Program-made: the position numbers and the translations under genes | In this document: piece after piece, positions 7,045 through 13,902 of the stretch | Layout of the letters: every line of letters starts with the position of its first letter | Position numbering within the stretch: position 1 is the first letter of the stretch | The notes under the pieces: generated by a model | The model's database searches: none | The model's input: the letters and a program-made list of their open reading frames with translations, nothing else | Told to the model about the DNA's origin: nothing | DNA from: Pseudomonadota bacterium | GTDB lineage: Bacteria > Pseudomonadota > Gammaproteobacteria > Xanthomonadales > Xanthomonadaceae | Direction: 5' to 3' | NCBI GenBank assembly: GCA_023430045.1 | Contig: JAEZCF010000030.1 | Span: 1 to 64,000 of the forward strand | Length of the DNA stretch: 64,000 nucleotides

Positions 7045-9690
7045 TCAGAACCGGTAATCGAACCCCACCGTGAAGTAGCGTCCACGCAGGTCGTACTGGC
7101 TGAAGTCATAAGGCGCGCGGATGCCCGGGAAAGACGCGTCGTAGGGCGGATCCTCATCACCCAGGTTCTGGACCTTCGCGTACAGCGTCAGCTGCTCGAA
7201 GCCGGTGTAGCCCAGATACAGATCGAACTGGCTGTACGAATCCACGCGGTCCTGGACGGCCTGCGCGGCGGCGCTGGCCTTCTGGTCGTAGCCACTGGTG
7301 TAGTACCACGTCAACGCCGTACGCACATCGCCGATGCTCCAGTCCAGCGTGGTGGTTGCCTTGTTCTTCGGCAACGTCGCGCCCAGGTTGCTCCCCGCAT
7401 AGTCCACCAGTGGGCCGCCCAGCACGGTGGGCCGCCTGTAGTCACGCACATGGGTGTAGGCAGAGGACAGGTTGAACTCGCCGAAGCGGTCGGTGGGAAT
7501 GCGCTGGCGCAGCTCCACGTCAATGCCGGACGTCTCCAGCGTGCTCAGGTTCTGGTATCGGTTGTATACCGCCAGCAGCTTGCCGCGCTCGTCGCGCAGC
7601 ACCGCGCCCGGTACATCGTCGGTGACCAGGGTCTGGGTGTTGTTGGTGCCGACCAGGTTTTCCAGCTCGATCCTGTAGTAATCCACGCTCAGGTTGGTAT
7701 TGGTCCAGGGCGACAGCACCACGCCGACGTTGTAGCTGCGCGTGCGCTCCGGCTTCAGATCGGTATTGCCGACGGTGAAGAAGGTCGGATTCTGGCGCGA
7801 TCCCGGCAGGTCCGGATCGCGCGGGTCCACCACGCTGCCGTAGGAGATGCTGGTGCTGTCAGAGTTCTCCGAAAGCGATGGGGCGCGGAAGCCCTTCGAG
7901 GCCGCCGCACGCACCAGCAGCACGTCCAGGGGCTGCCAGCGCAGGCCGATCTTAGGCGAGAACGCATCGCCGAAGTCGTCGTAATGATCCGCGCGTGCGG
8001 CTACCGAAAGCTCCAGCGTGGAGGCCAGCGGAATGTTGGCTTCGGCATAGGCTGCAGTCACGTTGCGCTCGCCATGGACCTCGGCGATGGCCGGGCGCAC
8101 CTGCAGGCCCGCGTCGATCTGCCACGGATTGTTCGAATCCAGCTTCTCACGGCGCCATTCCACGCCGGAAGCGAACCCGATGTCACCGGCCCAGGTGTGG
8201 CCCAGCGTACCGGACAGCTTCGCGTCGATACCCTGCAGTTTCGACTCGGCCGGGCGCAGGGTCGCGATGTTGAGCCCGTCGAGCACCGCCTGCGGCGTTG
8301 CTGACGGATCCAGCAGATTGTAGCTGCCGGTGGCCAGCGCATCGGCCAGTGCCCAGCGGTTGGCGAATCCACCCGATACCGTTTCCCGCTCGCTGCTGCG
8401 GGCTCCGAATGCACCGACTTCCCAGTCCCATTTCCCGGTGCTGCCACGCACGCCGAACAGTCCACGATAGGATTGCGAACGGTTGGTCTTGACCGTGCCG
8501 CCCAGGTTGAAGAACGTGTATTCGATCGGCACCGCGCGGCCATACGCGTTGTACGGGTTGCCGGCCGGCAGGCTGGAGGAGACCGGTTCGGCCAGCCCGG
8601 TATCGGCGTTGAGCGCGAAGCGGCCGCTTTCCAGGGTGAAGAACGGGCTGCTGCCGAACCAGGACACGCCTTTGACCTCGCTGTACAGCACCTCGCCGAA
8701 GGCTTCCACGTTGTCGTTGATGCGGAAGGTACCGTTGGCATAGGCCTGCCAACGTTTGGTGGATGGAATCAGCGTGGTGTACGGCGCCTGGTTGAAGCCG
8801 CAGGTGTCACCGGCCAGGCCATCGATCGGCGCGCTGGCGACCCGCGTGGTGCCTTCCGGGCAGTGACCCTCCGCATCCAGCATCGGAACCGACACCCCGT
8901 CCACCAGGTAACGCGCGCCCTTGGCCGACCAGCCGTTCCAGCGGCCACCCGGAAGGTCGCTGTAGATGCCGGACTTCGTCAGGTCGCGCTCGTCCTGGTC
9001 CAGCCGGTCGCGGTTGTAGCCTTCCAGGCTGAAAAGGATGTTGTAGCCATCGGCGTCCAGGTCGCCCAGGCCGCCGACGAACTTGAACTTGTGTTCGTCC
9101 AGCCCACCCTGGTCGGCGGTGCCGACGCTGGCGCCGATCTCCGCACCTTGGAAATCCTGGCGGGTGATGATGTTGACCACGCCGGCGACGGCATCCGAGC
9201 CGTACACCGCCGATGCACCGTCCTTCAGTACCTCGATGCGCTCCACCGCTACCAGCGGCAGGGCGTTGAGATTGACGAAGGTGTCGGAAAGACCATTGGC
9301 CGGGAAGCCATAGTTGGCCAGCCGGCGGCCATTGAGCAGCACCAGAGTGTTCTTCTGCGAAAGACCGCGAAGTCCGATGCCGGCCGAGCCCGATGCCCAG
9401 CCGCTGTTGGAGGTTTCGTTGGCGGCGTTGCCGGTGTTCGCGGAAAGCGAACGCAGTACGTCGGCGACCGACGCCTTGCCGGTGGCGTCCAGCTGTTCAC
9501 GGCCGATCACCTGTACCGGATTGGCGGTTTCGGTGTCGCTGCGCTTGATGTTCGAGCCCGTGACACGCACGGCGGCCAGCGTGCTGGCATCGCCGCTGGT
9601 GGAGGAGGAAGCAGAGGTGTCGGCGGCGGCGGACAAAGGCGCGGCCAGGGCGGCGGCCAGGGCCGCCACGAGCAGGGTGTGCTGGGGCAT
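7045..9690 (-). CDS. large TonB-dependent receptor
   Basis: 881-residue outer-membrane receptor. Signal peptide MPQHTLLVAALAAALAAPLS, then VRVTGSNIKRSDTETANP (TonB-box/plug entry), plug motifs GLRGLSQKNTLVLLNGRRLA and VERIEVLKDGASAVYGSDAV, and a barrel closing with FTVGFDYRF. The plug style (NGRR, DGASAVYGSDA) belongs to the expanded xanthomonad/alteromonad receptor clade linked to carbohydrate or peptide uptake rather than classical siderophore receptors; the substrate is unknown. No strong Shine-Dalgarno precedes the ATG at 9690. The upstream 176 bp shared with queD contains a repeated TAACATCTCTTCAT element, a candidate operator. The following gene is an M14 peptidase, which hints at peptide substrates, as inference. 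Confidence 0.9.
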   Translation of the reverse strand: MPQHTLLVAALAAALAAPLSAAADTSASSSTSGDASTLAAVRVTGSNIKRSDTETANPVQVIGREQLDATGKASVADVLRSLSANTGNAANETSNSGWASGSAGIGLRGLSQKNTLVLLNGRRLANYGFPANGLSDTFVNLNALPLVAVERIEVLKDGASAVYGSDAVAGVVNIITRQDFQGAEIGASVGTADQGGLDEHKFKFVGGLGDLDADGYNILFSLEGYNRDRLDQDERDLTKSGIYSDLPGGRWNGWSAKGARYLVDGVSVPMLDAEGHCPEGTTRVASAPIDGLAGDTCGFNQAPYTTLIPSTKRWQAYANGTFRINDNVEAFGEVLYSEVKGVSWFGSSPFFTLESGRFALNADTGLAEPVSSSLPAGNPYNAYGRAVPIEYTFFNLGGTVKTNRSQSYRGLFGVRGSTGKWDWEVGAFGARSSERETVSGGFANRWALADALATGSYNLLDPSATPQAVLDGLNIATLRPAESKLQGIDAKLSGTLGHTWAGDIGFASGVEWRREKLDSNNPWQIDAGLQVRPAIAEVHGERNVTAAYAEANIPLASTLELSVAARADHYDDFGDAFSPKIGLRWQPLDVLLVRAAASKGFRAPSLSENSDSTSISYGSVVDPRDPDLPGSRQNPTFFTVGNTDLKPERTRSYNVGVVLSPWTNTNLSVDYYRIELENLVGTNNTQTLVTDDVPGAVLRDERGKLLAVYNRYQNLSTLETSGIDVELRQRIPTDRFGEFNLSSAYTHVRDYRRPTVLGGPLVDYAGSNLGATLPKNKATTTLDWSIGDVRTALTWYYTSGYDQKASAAAQAVQDRVDSYSQFDLYLGYTGFEQLTLYAKVQNLGDEDPPYDASFPGIRAPYDFSQYDLRGRYFTVGFDYRF

Positions 9691-9755
9691 GTCGTAATCG
9701 TGGGTGGTGGGGTAGCGGCTCCGCAGTAGCGCATGAATGGTCGCTTCCGGACCAA

Positions 9756-9810
9756 TAACATCTCTTCATACGGATATAAGAGAAGCTAACATCTCTTCAT
9801 CGCGATGAGA
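9756..9810. promoter_or_regulatory. repeated operator-like element between TonB receptor and queD
   Basis: TAACATCTCTTCAT occurs twice as a 14-bp direct repeat (9756-9769 and 9787-9800, 31 bp apart). The second copy is also the left arm of an imperfect palindrome (ATCTCTTCAT-CGCG-ATGAGAAGAT, 8 of 10 pairs). The region is AT-rich for this genome and lies in the divergent promoter interval, consistent with binding of an unidentified regulator. Confidence 0.4.
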
Positions 9811-9854
9811 AGATTTTTATCTAACAGAAGGAACAGTCACCCGCTGGCCACCGC

Positions 9855-9860
9855 TACAAT
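9855..9860 (+). promoter_or_regulatory. -10 box for leaderless queD
   Basis: TACAAT ends 7 nt before the A of the queD start codon, so transcription would begin at or next to the ATG. No Shine-Dalgarno is present. The same spacing is found at three other genes in the window. Confidence 0.5.
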
Positions 9861-9866
9861 GTCGGC

Positions 9867-10232
9867 ATGGAAATCTTCAAAGTCTTCATGATCGAGGCGG
9901 CCCACCGTCTCCCCAACGTGCCGCCGGGCCACAAGTGCTCCCGCCTGCATGGGCATTCATTCCGCGTGGAATTGAAAGTAGAAGGCGAGCCCGGCGCGGA
10001 AACCGGCTGGATCATGGATTTCGGCGACGTGAAGGCGGCATTCCAGCCCCTTTATGATCGCCTGGATCACCACTACCTCAACGACATCCCGGGGCTGGAA
10101 AACCCCACCAGTGAGAATCTGGCGACGTGGATCTGGCGCGAGCTGAAGCCGCTGCTGCCGGCGCTGAGCGAGATCACCGTGCATGAGACCTGCACCTCCG
10201 GCTGCCGGTATCGCGGGCCGCAAGCAGGTTGA
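9867..10232 (+). CDS. queD: 6-carboxy-5,6,7,8-tetrahydropterin synthase
   Basis: 121-residue member of the 6-pyruvoyl-tetrahydropterin synthase family, bacterial QueD type, converting 7,8-dihydroneopterin triphosphate to 6-carboxytetrahydropterin in queuosine biosynthesis (cytosol). Visible features: the zinc-binding histidines in AAHRL and RLHGHSF, WIMDFGDVK, LDHHYLND with the catalytic His region, and the C-terminal ETCTSGCRYRG including a conserved Glu. Length is normal for QueD (about 120). The start is supported by position and by a -10 box ending 7 nt upstream, implying a leaderless transcript. No other queuosine genes are nearby in the window. Confidence 0.92.
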   Translation: MEIFKVFMIEAAHRLPNVPPGHKCSRLHGHSFRVELKVEGEPGAETGWIMDFGDVKAAFQPLYDRLDHHYLNDIPGLENPTSENLATWIWRELKPLLPALSEITVHETCTSGCRYRGPQAG

Positions 10233-10241
10233 TCAAGTGAT

Positions 10242-10270
10242 TGATCCTGAACGACATTCAAGCAGGATCA
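10242..10270 (+). other. hairpin 3' of queD
   Basis: TGATCCTG and CAGGATCA form a perfect 8-bp stem with a 13-nt loop starting 9 nt after the queD stop. No strong U-tract follows, so it may be a weak terminator or a 3'-end structure. Confidence 0.35.
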
Positions 10271-10289
10271 GGAATTTCGGGTGAGCCTG

Positions 10290-10325
10290 TTGCAATGCAG
10301 CAGAAAAGGCGTATGCTGCATTGCA
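10290..10325 (+). promoter_or_regulatory. palindrome-embedded promoter of a putative small RNA
   Basis: TGCAATGCAGCA (10291-10302) and TGCTGCATTGCA (10314-10325) are perfect 12-bp inverted arms. Within them TTGCAA (10290-10295) and TATGCT (10312-10317) are spaced 16 bp, a plausible -35/-10 pair that would start RNA near 10324. A protein binding the palindrome would block the promoter. Confidence 0.4.
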
Positions 10326-10457
10326 TCAAGGCCATCGCGACGGTTCATCCAACAAGGATACCCAGCGCCTGAAGCCGCCAGAACGTTGCATGGGTCCCTC
10401 CCCCCATGCAATCGCAGGACCCGACAGATCCCTCCCTCTGTCGGGTCCTTTTTTTTT
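10324..10457 (+). ncRNA. candidate small RNA with C-rich hairpin loops
   Basis: A gene-free stretch that ends in a strong intrinsic terminator. It contains hairpin TTGCATGGG/CCCATGCAA (10386-10411, 9 bp, loop TCCCTCCC) and the terminator stem GGACCCGACAG/CTGTCGGGTCC (10417-10448, 11 bp, loop ATCCCTCCCT) followed by nine T. Both exposed loops carry UCCCUCC, complementary to Shine-Dalgarno-like GGAGGGA, as in C-rich-loop regulatory RNAs such as sX13 of Xanthomonas. The 5' end is inferred from the promoter-like boxes at 10290-10317. The alternative is a long queD 3'-UTR with a terminator. Homology to a named RNA family was not tested. Confidence 0.55.
10417..10457 (+). terminator. intrinsic terminator of the candidate small RNA
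   Basis: Perfect 11-bp stem (GGACCCGACAG with CTGTCGGGTCC) with a 10-nt loop and a run of nine T. It ends 10 bp before the stop codon of the convergent asparagine-synthetase-like gene. Confidence 0.85.
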
Positions 10458-10466
10458 GCCTCCAGC

Positions 10467-12311
10467 TCAGCCGCCCACGGACCCACGTTGCCACCGCTGG
10501 TGCCAAGCGATGTACATCAGCACGGTCCACAGCTGCGGATGCCAGCGGCGTTCGCCACGCTGGAACGCGTCCCACATGCGGCGCACGCGCCCGTCATCGC
10601 GCAGGTCGGCGTCAGCGAGCGACGCAGGCGCCAGCAACGCGTGAGCCCATTCGCGCAGGGGTCCGCGCAGCCAGGCACTGATCGGCGGCCCGAAGCCACG
10701 TTTGGGACGATGAACCAGCGGAGCCGGCACATAACGGCAAAGCAACTGCTTGAGGATCCATTTCTGCTCACCCCGGTAATGCTTGAGCGCCGTCGGCAAC
10801 TGCCACGCGAACTCGATCACCCGCCGGTCCAGCAGCGGTGAGGCCGTCGACAGCCCGCAGAAGGCGGCCGCACCGCCCACCTTGGTCAGGATGCCATTGC
10901 CCAGTTCCATGGTGAAATCCAGATACTGCACCTGGTCGATCAGCTCCGCACCGATCAGCGGCAAGGGTCCGTCCCGATACACGGTACGCGGCTCGATGAC
11001 GCCACCCAGCAGCGCCGCTGGATCACGCCAGCGCGACACACGCATGAGGTAGTGATGCGCCATGCCCGTGCTGGACAACTCCGCCGCCAGGGCGGGCAGC
11101 CCGCCCGAGCGCCACCGCTCCCTGTCGGTCTGATCATGCCCGGCGAACCAGCCACGCAGCCACGCGGGCACCATTGCGCTGCAGCGCGCATTGCGGACCG
11201 CACGCAGGTACGCACCATGGCCGCAGAACAGTTCATCGCCGCCATCACCGGTGAGCGCATGCGCGCAGTGCGTGGCCAGCAGTTCGCTGGCCATCAGCGT
11301 AGGAAGCTGCGAGGTATCCGCGAAGGGCTCCGGCCATGCTTCGGGGATCCGCTGCACATGGTCCAGCACAGCCGCATCATCGAATATCACGGTCTCATGG
11401 CGCACCCCGAGATGACGGGCGATCGCCTCCATCCATTGGCGTTCATCATGCTCGGGCGCATGGAAGCCGATCCCAAGGGTCGGTACAGGCCGTTCCGACT
11501 GAGCCTGCAGCAGCGCAGCGACAAGTGACGAATCGGTGCCTCCCGAAAGAAACGCTCCGGTGCGTGTCAGACCGCCTTCGTGGGTCGTCGCCTCCACTGC
11601 GCGCTGCAAGCGCAGGTCGAGGCCTTCCATGGCTGCCGCGACGGAAATCGGTGCACGACGCAGCAGCGCGTCGCCATACGCCGACGTCACGTCCCAGAAA
11701 CGCGCCTGGCGCATGCCCGGCATGTGCTGGGCCGGCCCACGCAGCGCCTCCTGCCGGGTCACGACCAGCAGGCTGCCCGGCAGCAGCTTGTAGATGCCCT
11801 GGTAGATGCTGTACGGCGCAGGCACGTAACCATGCCGCAGGAACAGCGCCAGCGCGCCACGGTCCACCGGCATGTTGCCGCCGGACGAAACGCACACTGC
11901 AGACAGATCGCTGCCGAAGACAAGCCGTCCATCGACCCAGCCGTAATAGAGCGGACGTTGCCCGGCCGGGTCGCGAGCCAGTCCAACACTACGCTCTGTA
12001 CGGTCCCAGTGCACGATCACGAAGGCGCCATCCATGTCCGAAAGCGCTGCACGCAGTCCCCTCGCGGCAATGGCATCGGCCAGCTCATGGGCCGACAGGC
12101 TCTGCCGGGACCGCATCTGGCGCACACGCCCCTGTACGGCCACGATATGTCGCCCGCAGCGCGATACACCCGGCGCGTCCCTGCAGGCGACCGCGAATCC
12201 GACGTCCGCGTCCCCCCATCCTGGCTGGCCCGACGGCGCCGGTCGCATCGCGGCACGGGATACGTCGTCCCGGCCGGCATGGGCAGGCGTCCAGCTTCCT
12301 GTCAGTTCCAC
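10467..12311 (-). CDS. asparagine-synthetase-like protein lacking the Cys2 nucleophile
   Basis: 614-residue AsnB-family protein. The C-terminal ATP-pyrophosphatase/synthetase domain is intact: PP-loop LSGGTDSS, HALTGDGGDELFCGH, and LVHRPKRGFGPPISAWL. The N-terminal domain keeps the class II glutaminase core (GRHIVAVQGRV, DMDGAFVIVHWD, ARDPAGQRPLYYGW, FGSDLSAV) but does not begin MCG; it starts at GTG with MELTGSWTPAHAG, so the catalytic N-terminal cysteine and the RGPDD region are not recognisable. It may use free ammonia or another nucleophile, or catalyse amide/isopeptide formation like lasso-peptide cyclases, which are AsnB homologues. No lasso precursor or protease is adjacent. The start follows AGGGA at suitable spacing. 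Its physiological product is unknown. Confidence 0.8.
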   Translation of the reverse strand: MELTGSWTPAHAGRDDVSRAAMRPAPSGQPGWGDADVGFAVACRDAPGVSRCGRHIVAVQGRVRQMRSRQSLSAHELADAIAARGLRAALSDMDGAFVIVHWDRTERSVGLARDPAGQRPLYYGWVDGRLVFGSDLSAVCVSSGGNMPVDRGALALFLRHGYVPAPYSIYQGIYKLLPGSLLVVTRQEALRGPAQHMPGMRQARFWDVTSAYGDALLRRAPISVAAAMEGLDLRLQRAVEATTHEGGLTRTGAFLSGGTDSSLVAALLQAQSERPVPTLGIGFHAPEHDERQWMEAIARHLGVRHETVIFDDAAVLDHVQRIPEAWPEPFADTSQLPTLMASELLATHCAHALTGDGGDELFCGHGAYLRAVRNARCSAMVPAWLRGWFAGHDQTDRERWRSGGLPALAAELSSTGMAHHYLMRVSRWRDPAALLGGVIEPRTVYRDGPLPLIGAELIDQVQYLDFTMELGNGILTKVGGAAAFCGLSTASPLLDRRVIEFAWQLPTALKHYRGEQKWILKQLLCRYVPAPLVHRPKRGFGPPISAWLRGPLREWAHALLAPASLADADLRDDGRVRRMWDAFQRGERRWHPQLWTVLMYIAWHQRWQRGSVGG

Positions 12312-12344
12312 GACAAATATCCCTGGGTCCCGTAACGTGCAGAA

Positions 12345-12369
12345 ACCGGCTGCGCCTCGCGCAGCCGGT
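12345..12369 (-). terminator. hairpin after the outer-membrane protein gene
   Basis: ACCGGCTGCG and CGCAGCCGGT form a perfect 10-bp stem with a 5-nt loop, just beyond the stop of the minus-strand barrel-protein gene. The trailing U-run is short (UUUCUG), so termination may be partial, allowing read-through into the asparagine-synthetase-like gene. Confidence 0.5.
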
Positions 12370-12374
12370 CATGT

Positions 12375-12980
12375 TCAGAAGCGATGGCCGATGCTCAGCC
12401 CGATCCCCTCGCCCTGCCATTTCTTCTTCGCGTCGAACACCGTGTTGCCGCTCGTCTTCCGTGGTCGCAGCGCGCTGACTTCGGCGCGGATGAAGGTCTT
12501 GTCCGTCAGATGCACGTCGCCACCCAATCCCAGCCGAGCCACGAGCATGCTGTCGCGCCGGGCACCAACACCGCCCTGCCTCGATACCGGCTTGAGGCTG
12601 TTGCGCACATAGCCGGCGCCCGCCCGTGCAAATACCTCCACCCGCGAACCCAGCGGCGCGATCGCAAGCACGGAGGCATCCACGGTCTGTGTCGAATAGC
12701 TGCCTACGCCAGCACGCTTCACACCGCGCGGAGTGCCACGGTAACCGCCCTCGACCGCCAGGTTTGGCGACAGGCGCACGCCGCCACCTATCGAAATACC
12801 GCTTGCGTTACCTTTCCATGCATCGCGCTTCGCAGCGCCGCTCTTCTCGCCCTTGTCCTCGAACTGATAGCGCTGCAGCCCTGCAAGGCCGTACAGCCCT
12901 TCGCGACCTTCAGCCGCGCCCGCCATCGCAGGCACTGCAGCCAGGATGGCCGCTGCCAGCAGACATGTTGTCTTTCGCAT
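12375..12980 (-). CDS. small outer-membrane beta-barrel protein
   Basis: 201 residues. Signal peptide MRKTTCLLAAAILAAVPAMA with cleavage after AGA, followed by alternating amphipathic strands (LYGLAGLQRYQF, SGISIGGGVRLSPNLAVEGG, VEVFARAGAGYVR, MLVARLGLGGDVHL) and the C-terminal aromatic end GLSIGHRF, the pattern of OmpA-type/OmpX-like eight-strand barrels. The function is unknown. A strong AAGGAG precedes the ATG at 12980. It is divergent from the RstA-like regulator gene (13187); a direct repeat CTGT(A/G)ACC lies in the shared interval, so control by that regulator is possible but unproven. Confidence 0.82.
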   Translation of the reverse strand: MRKTTCLLAAAILAAVPAMAGAAEGREGLYGLAGLQRYQFEDKGEKSGAAKRDAWKGNASGISIGGGVRLSPNLAVEGGYRGTPRGVKRAGVGSYSTQTVDASVLAIAPLGSRVEVFARAGAGYVRNSLKPVSRQGGVGARRDSMLVARLGLGGDVHLTDKTFIRAEVSALRPRKTSGNTVFDAKKKWQGEGIGLSIGHRF

Positions 12981-13076
12981 CGTTGTGCTCCTTCGTGGAT
13001 GAGGCTGTCATGCTGCATTCCACACAGCTGACGTTCCTCCGCTTCGTTGTAAGCACGCATTGCAATACGTGATGCT

Positions 13077-13094
13077 CTGTAACCAACTGTGACC
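13077..13094. promoter_or_regulatory. direct repeat, candidate response-regulator site
   Basis: CTGTAACC (13077-13084) and CTGTGACC (13087-13094) repeat with a 10-bp period, the geometry of OmpR/PhoB-family binding sites. It lies in the 206-bp divergent region between the barrel-protein gene and the RstA-like gene. Confidence 0.4.
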
Positions 13095-13174
13095 TGGTCG
13101 GAACATGCGAATGGCGCGGGCAGAACTGCAGGCGGATGACGCATATCCGGCTGTCGTCTCCTGAGTGCGCGAGC

Positions 13175-13180
13175 TAGCAT
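13175..13180 (+). promoter_or_regulatory. -10 box for a leaderless response-regulator gene
   Basis: TAGCAT ends 7 nt before the A of the ATG at 13187; no Shine-Dalgarno intervenes. The spacing matches the queD, fRMsr and DUF3297 genes in this window. Confidence 0.45.
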
Positions 13181-13186
13181 CGCGCC

Positions 13187-13897
13187 ATGAACTCTTCGTG
13201 GCCTTCCGAACGTTCGACCGTCCTGATGGTCGACGACGATGCACGCCTGGCCACACTGGTCAGCCGATATCTGCAGAGCCATGGCCTGCACGTGGACCAC
13301 CAGCTCGACGCCATGCACGCCGCAGCGCACATACTGTCCACCCAACCCGATCTGGTGCTCCTCGACATCGGCCTGCCGGACGGCGACGGCCTGGACATCT
13401 GTCGCCAGGTCCGCCAGGAGTACCGCGGCATCCTGTGCATCTTCAGCGCACGTGCGGACGACATCCATCAGGTGCTGGGACTGGAGCTGGGTGCCGACGA
13501 CTACATCACCAAGCCGGTGGAACCGCGTGTCCTGCTCGCGCGACTTCGTGCTCACATCCGCAGGAGCCAGGCCGCCGTGCCGCCCGCGCAGATCGTGTTC
13601 GGTACGCTGCAGGTAGATCTACAGGAACGGCGTGTGCGCCTGGGCGGCCGCATCATCGACATGACCACGGCAGAGTTCGATCTGCTTGCCCTGCTGGCCA
13701 GCAATGCGGGCAGGATCATGGACCGTGACTCGCTGCTGCGGCAGCTGCGTGGCTTCGGCTTCGATGGCATGGACCGATCCATGGATGCACGCATTTCCAG
13801 ACTTCGCCGTCGGCTCGGCGACTGTGCGTCAGAGCCGGTGCGTATCCGTACCATCCGCGGCCGCGGCTATCTGTTCAGCCGCACCGACTGGAACTGA
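13187..13897 (+). CDS. OmpR-family response regulator, RstA-like
   Basis: 236 residues. An N-terminal receiver domain (VLMVDDDARLATLV; phospho-acceptor Asp in VLLDIGLPDGDGLD; ADDYITKP with the conserved Lys) is joined to a C-terminal winged-helix domain (MTTAEFDLLALLASNAGRIM, SMDARISRLRRRLGD, IRGRGYLF). The DGMDRSMDARISRLRR helix closely resembles RstA/CpxR-type regulators. It acts as a cytosolic DNA-binding regulator phosphorylated by the kinase encoded 5 bp downstream. The transcript may be leaderless. The divergent outer-membrane protein gene is a candidate target. Confidence 0.88.
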   Translation: MNSSWPSERSTVLMVDDDARLATLVSRYLQSHGLHVDHQLDAMHAAAHILSTQPDLVLLDIGLPDGDGLDICRQVRQEYRGILCIFSARADDIHQVLGLELGADDYITKPVEPRVLLARLRAHIRRSQAAVPPAQIVFGTLQVDLQERRVRLGGRIIDMTTAEFDLLALLASNAGRIMDRDSLLRQLRGFGFDGMDRSMDARISRLRRRLGDCASEPVRIRTIRGRGYLFSRTDWN

Positions 13898-13902
13898 TCA
13901 CC

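Noticed and set aside
4425..7073. Long plus-strand open frame antisense to the M14 peptidase gene
   Set aside because: The opposite strand carries clear zinc-peptidase motifs, while this frame shows only Arg/His/Gln-rich sequence without known motifs.
10467..12980. Lasso-peptide or other RiPP cluster suggested by the AsnB-like protein
   Set aside because: No precursor peptide, leader-peptide-binding protein or transglutaminase-like protease is present; the neighbours are an outer-membrane barrel protein and a small RNA candidate.
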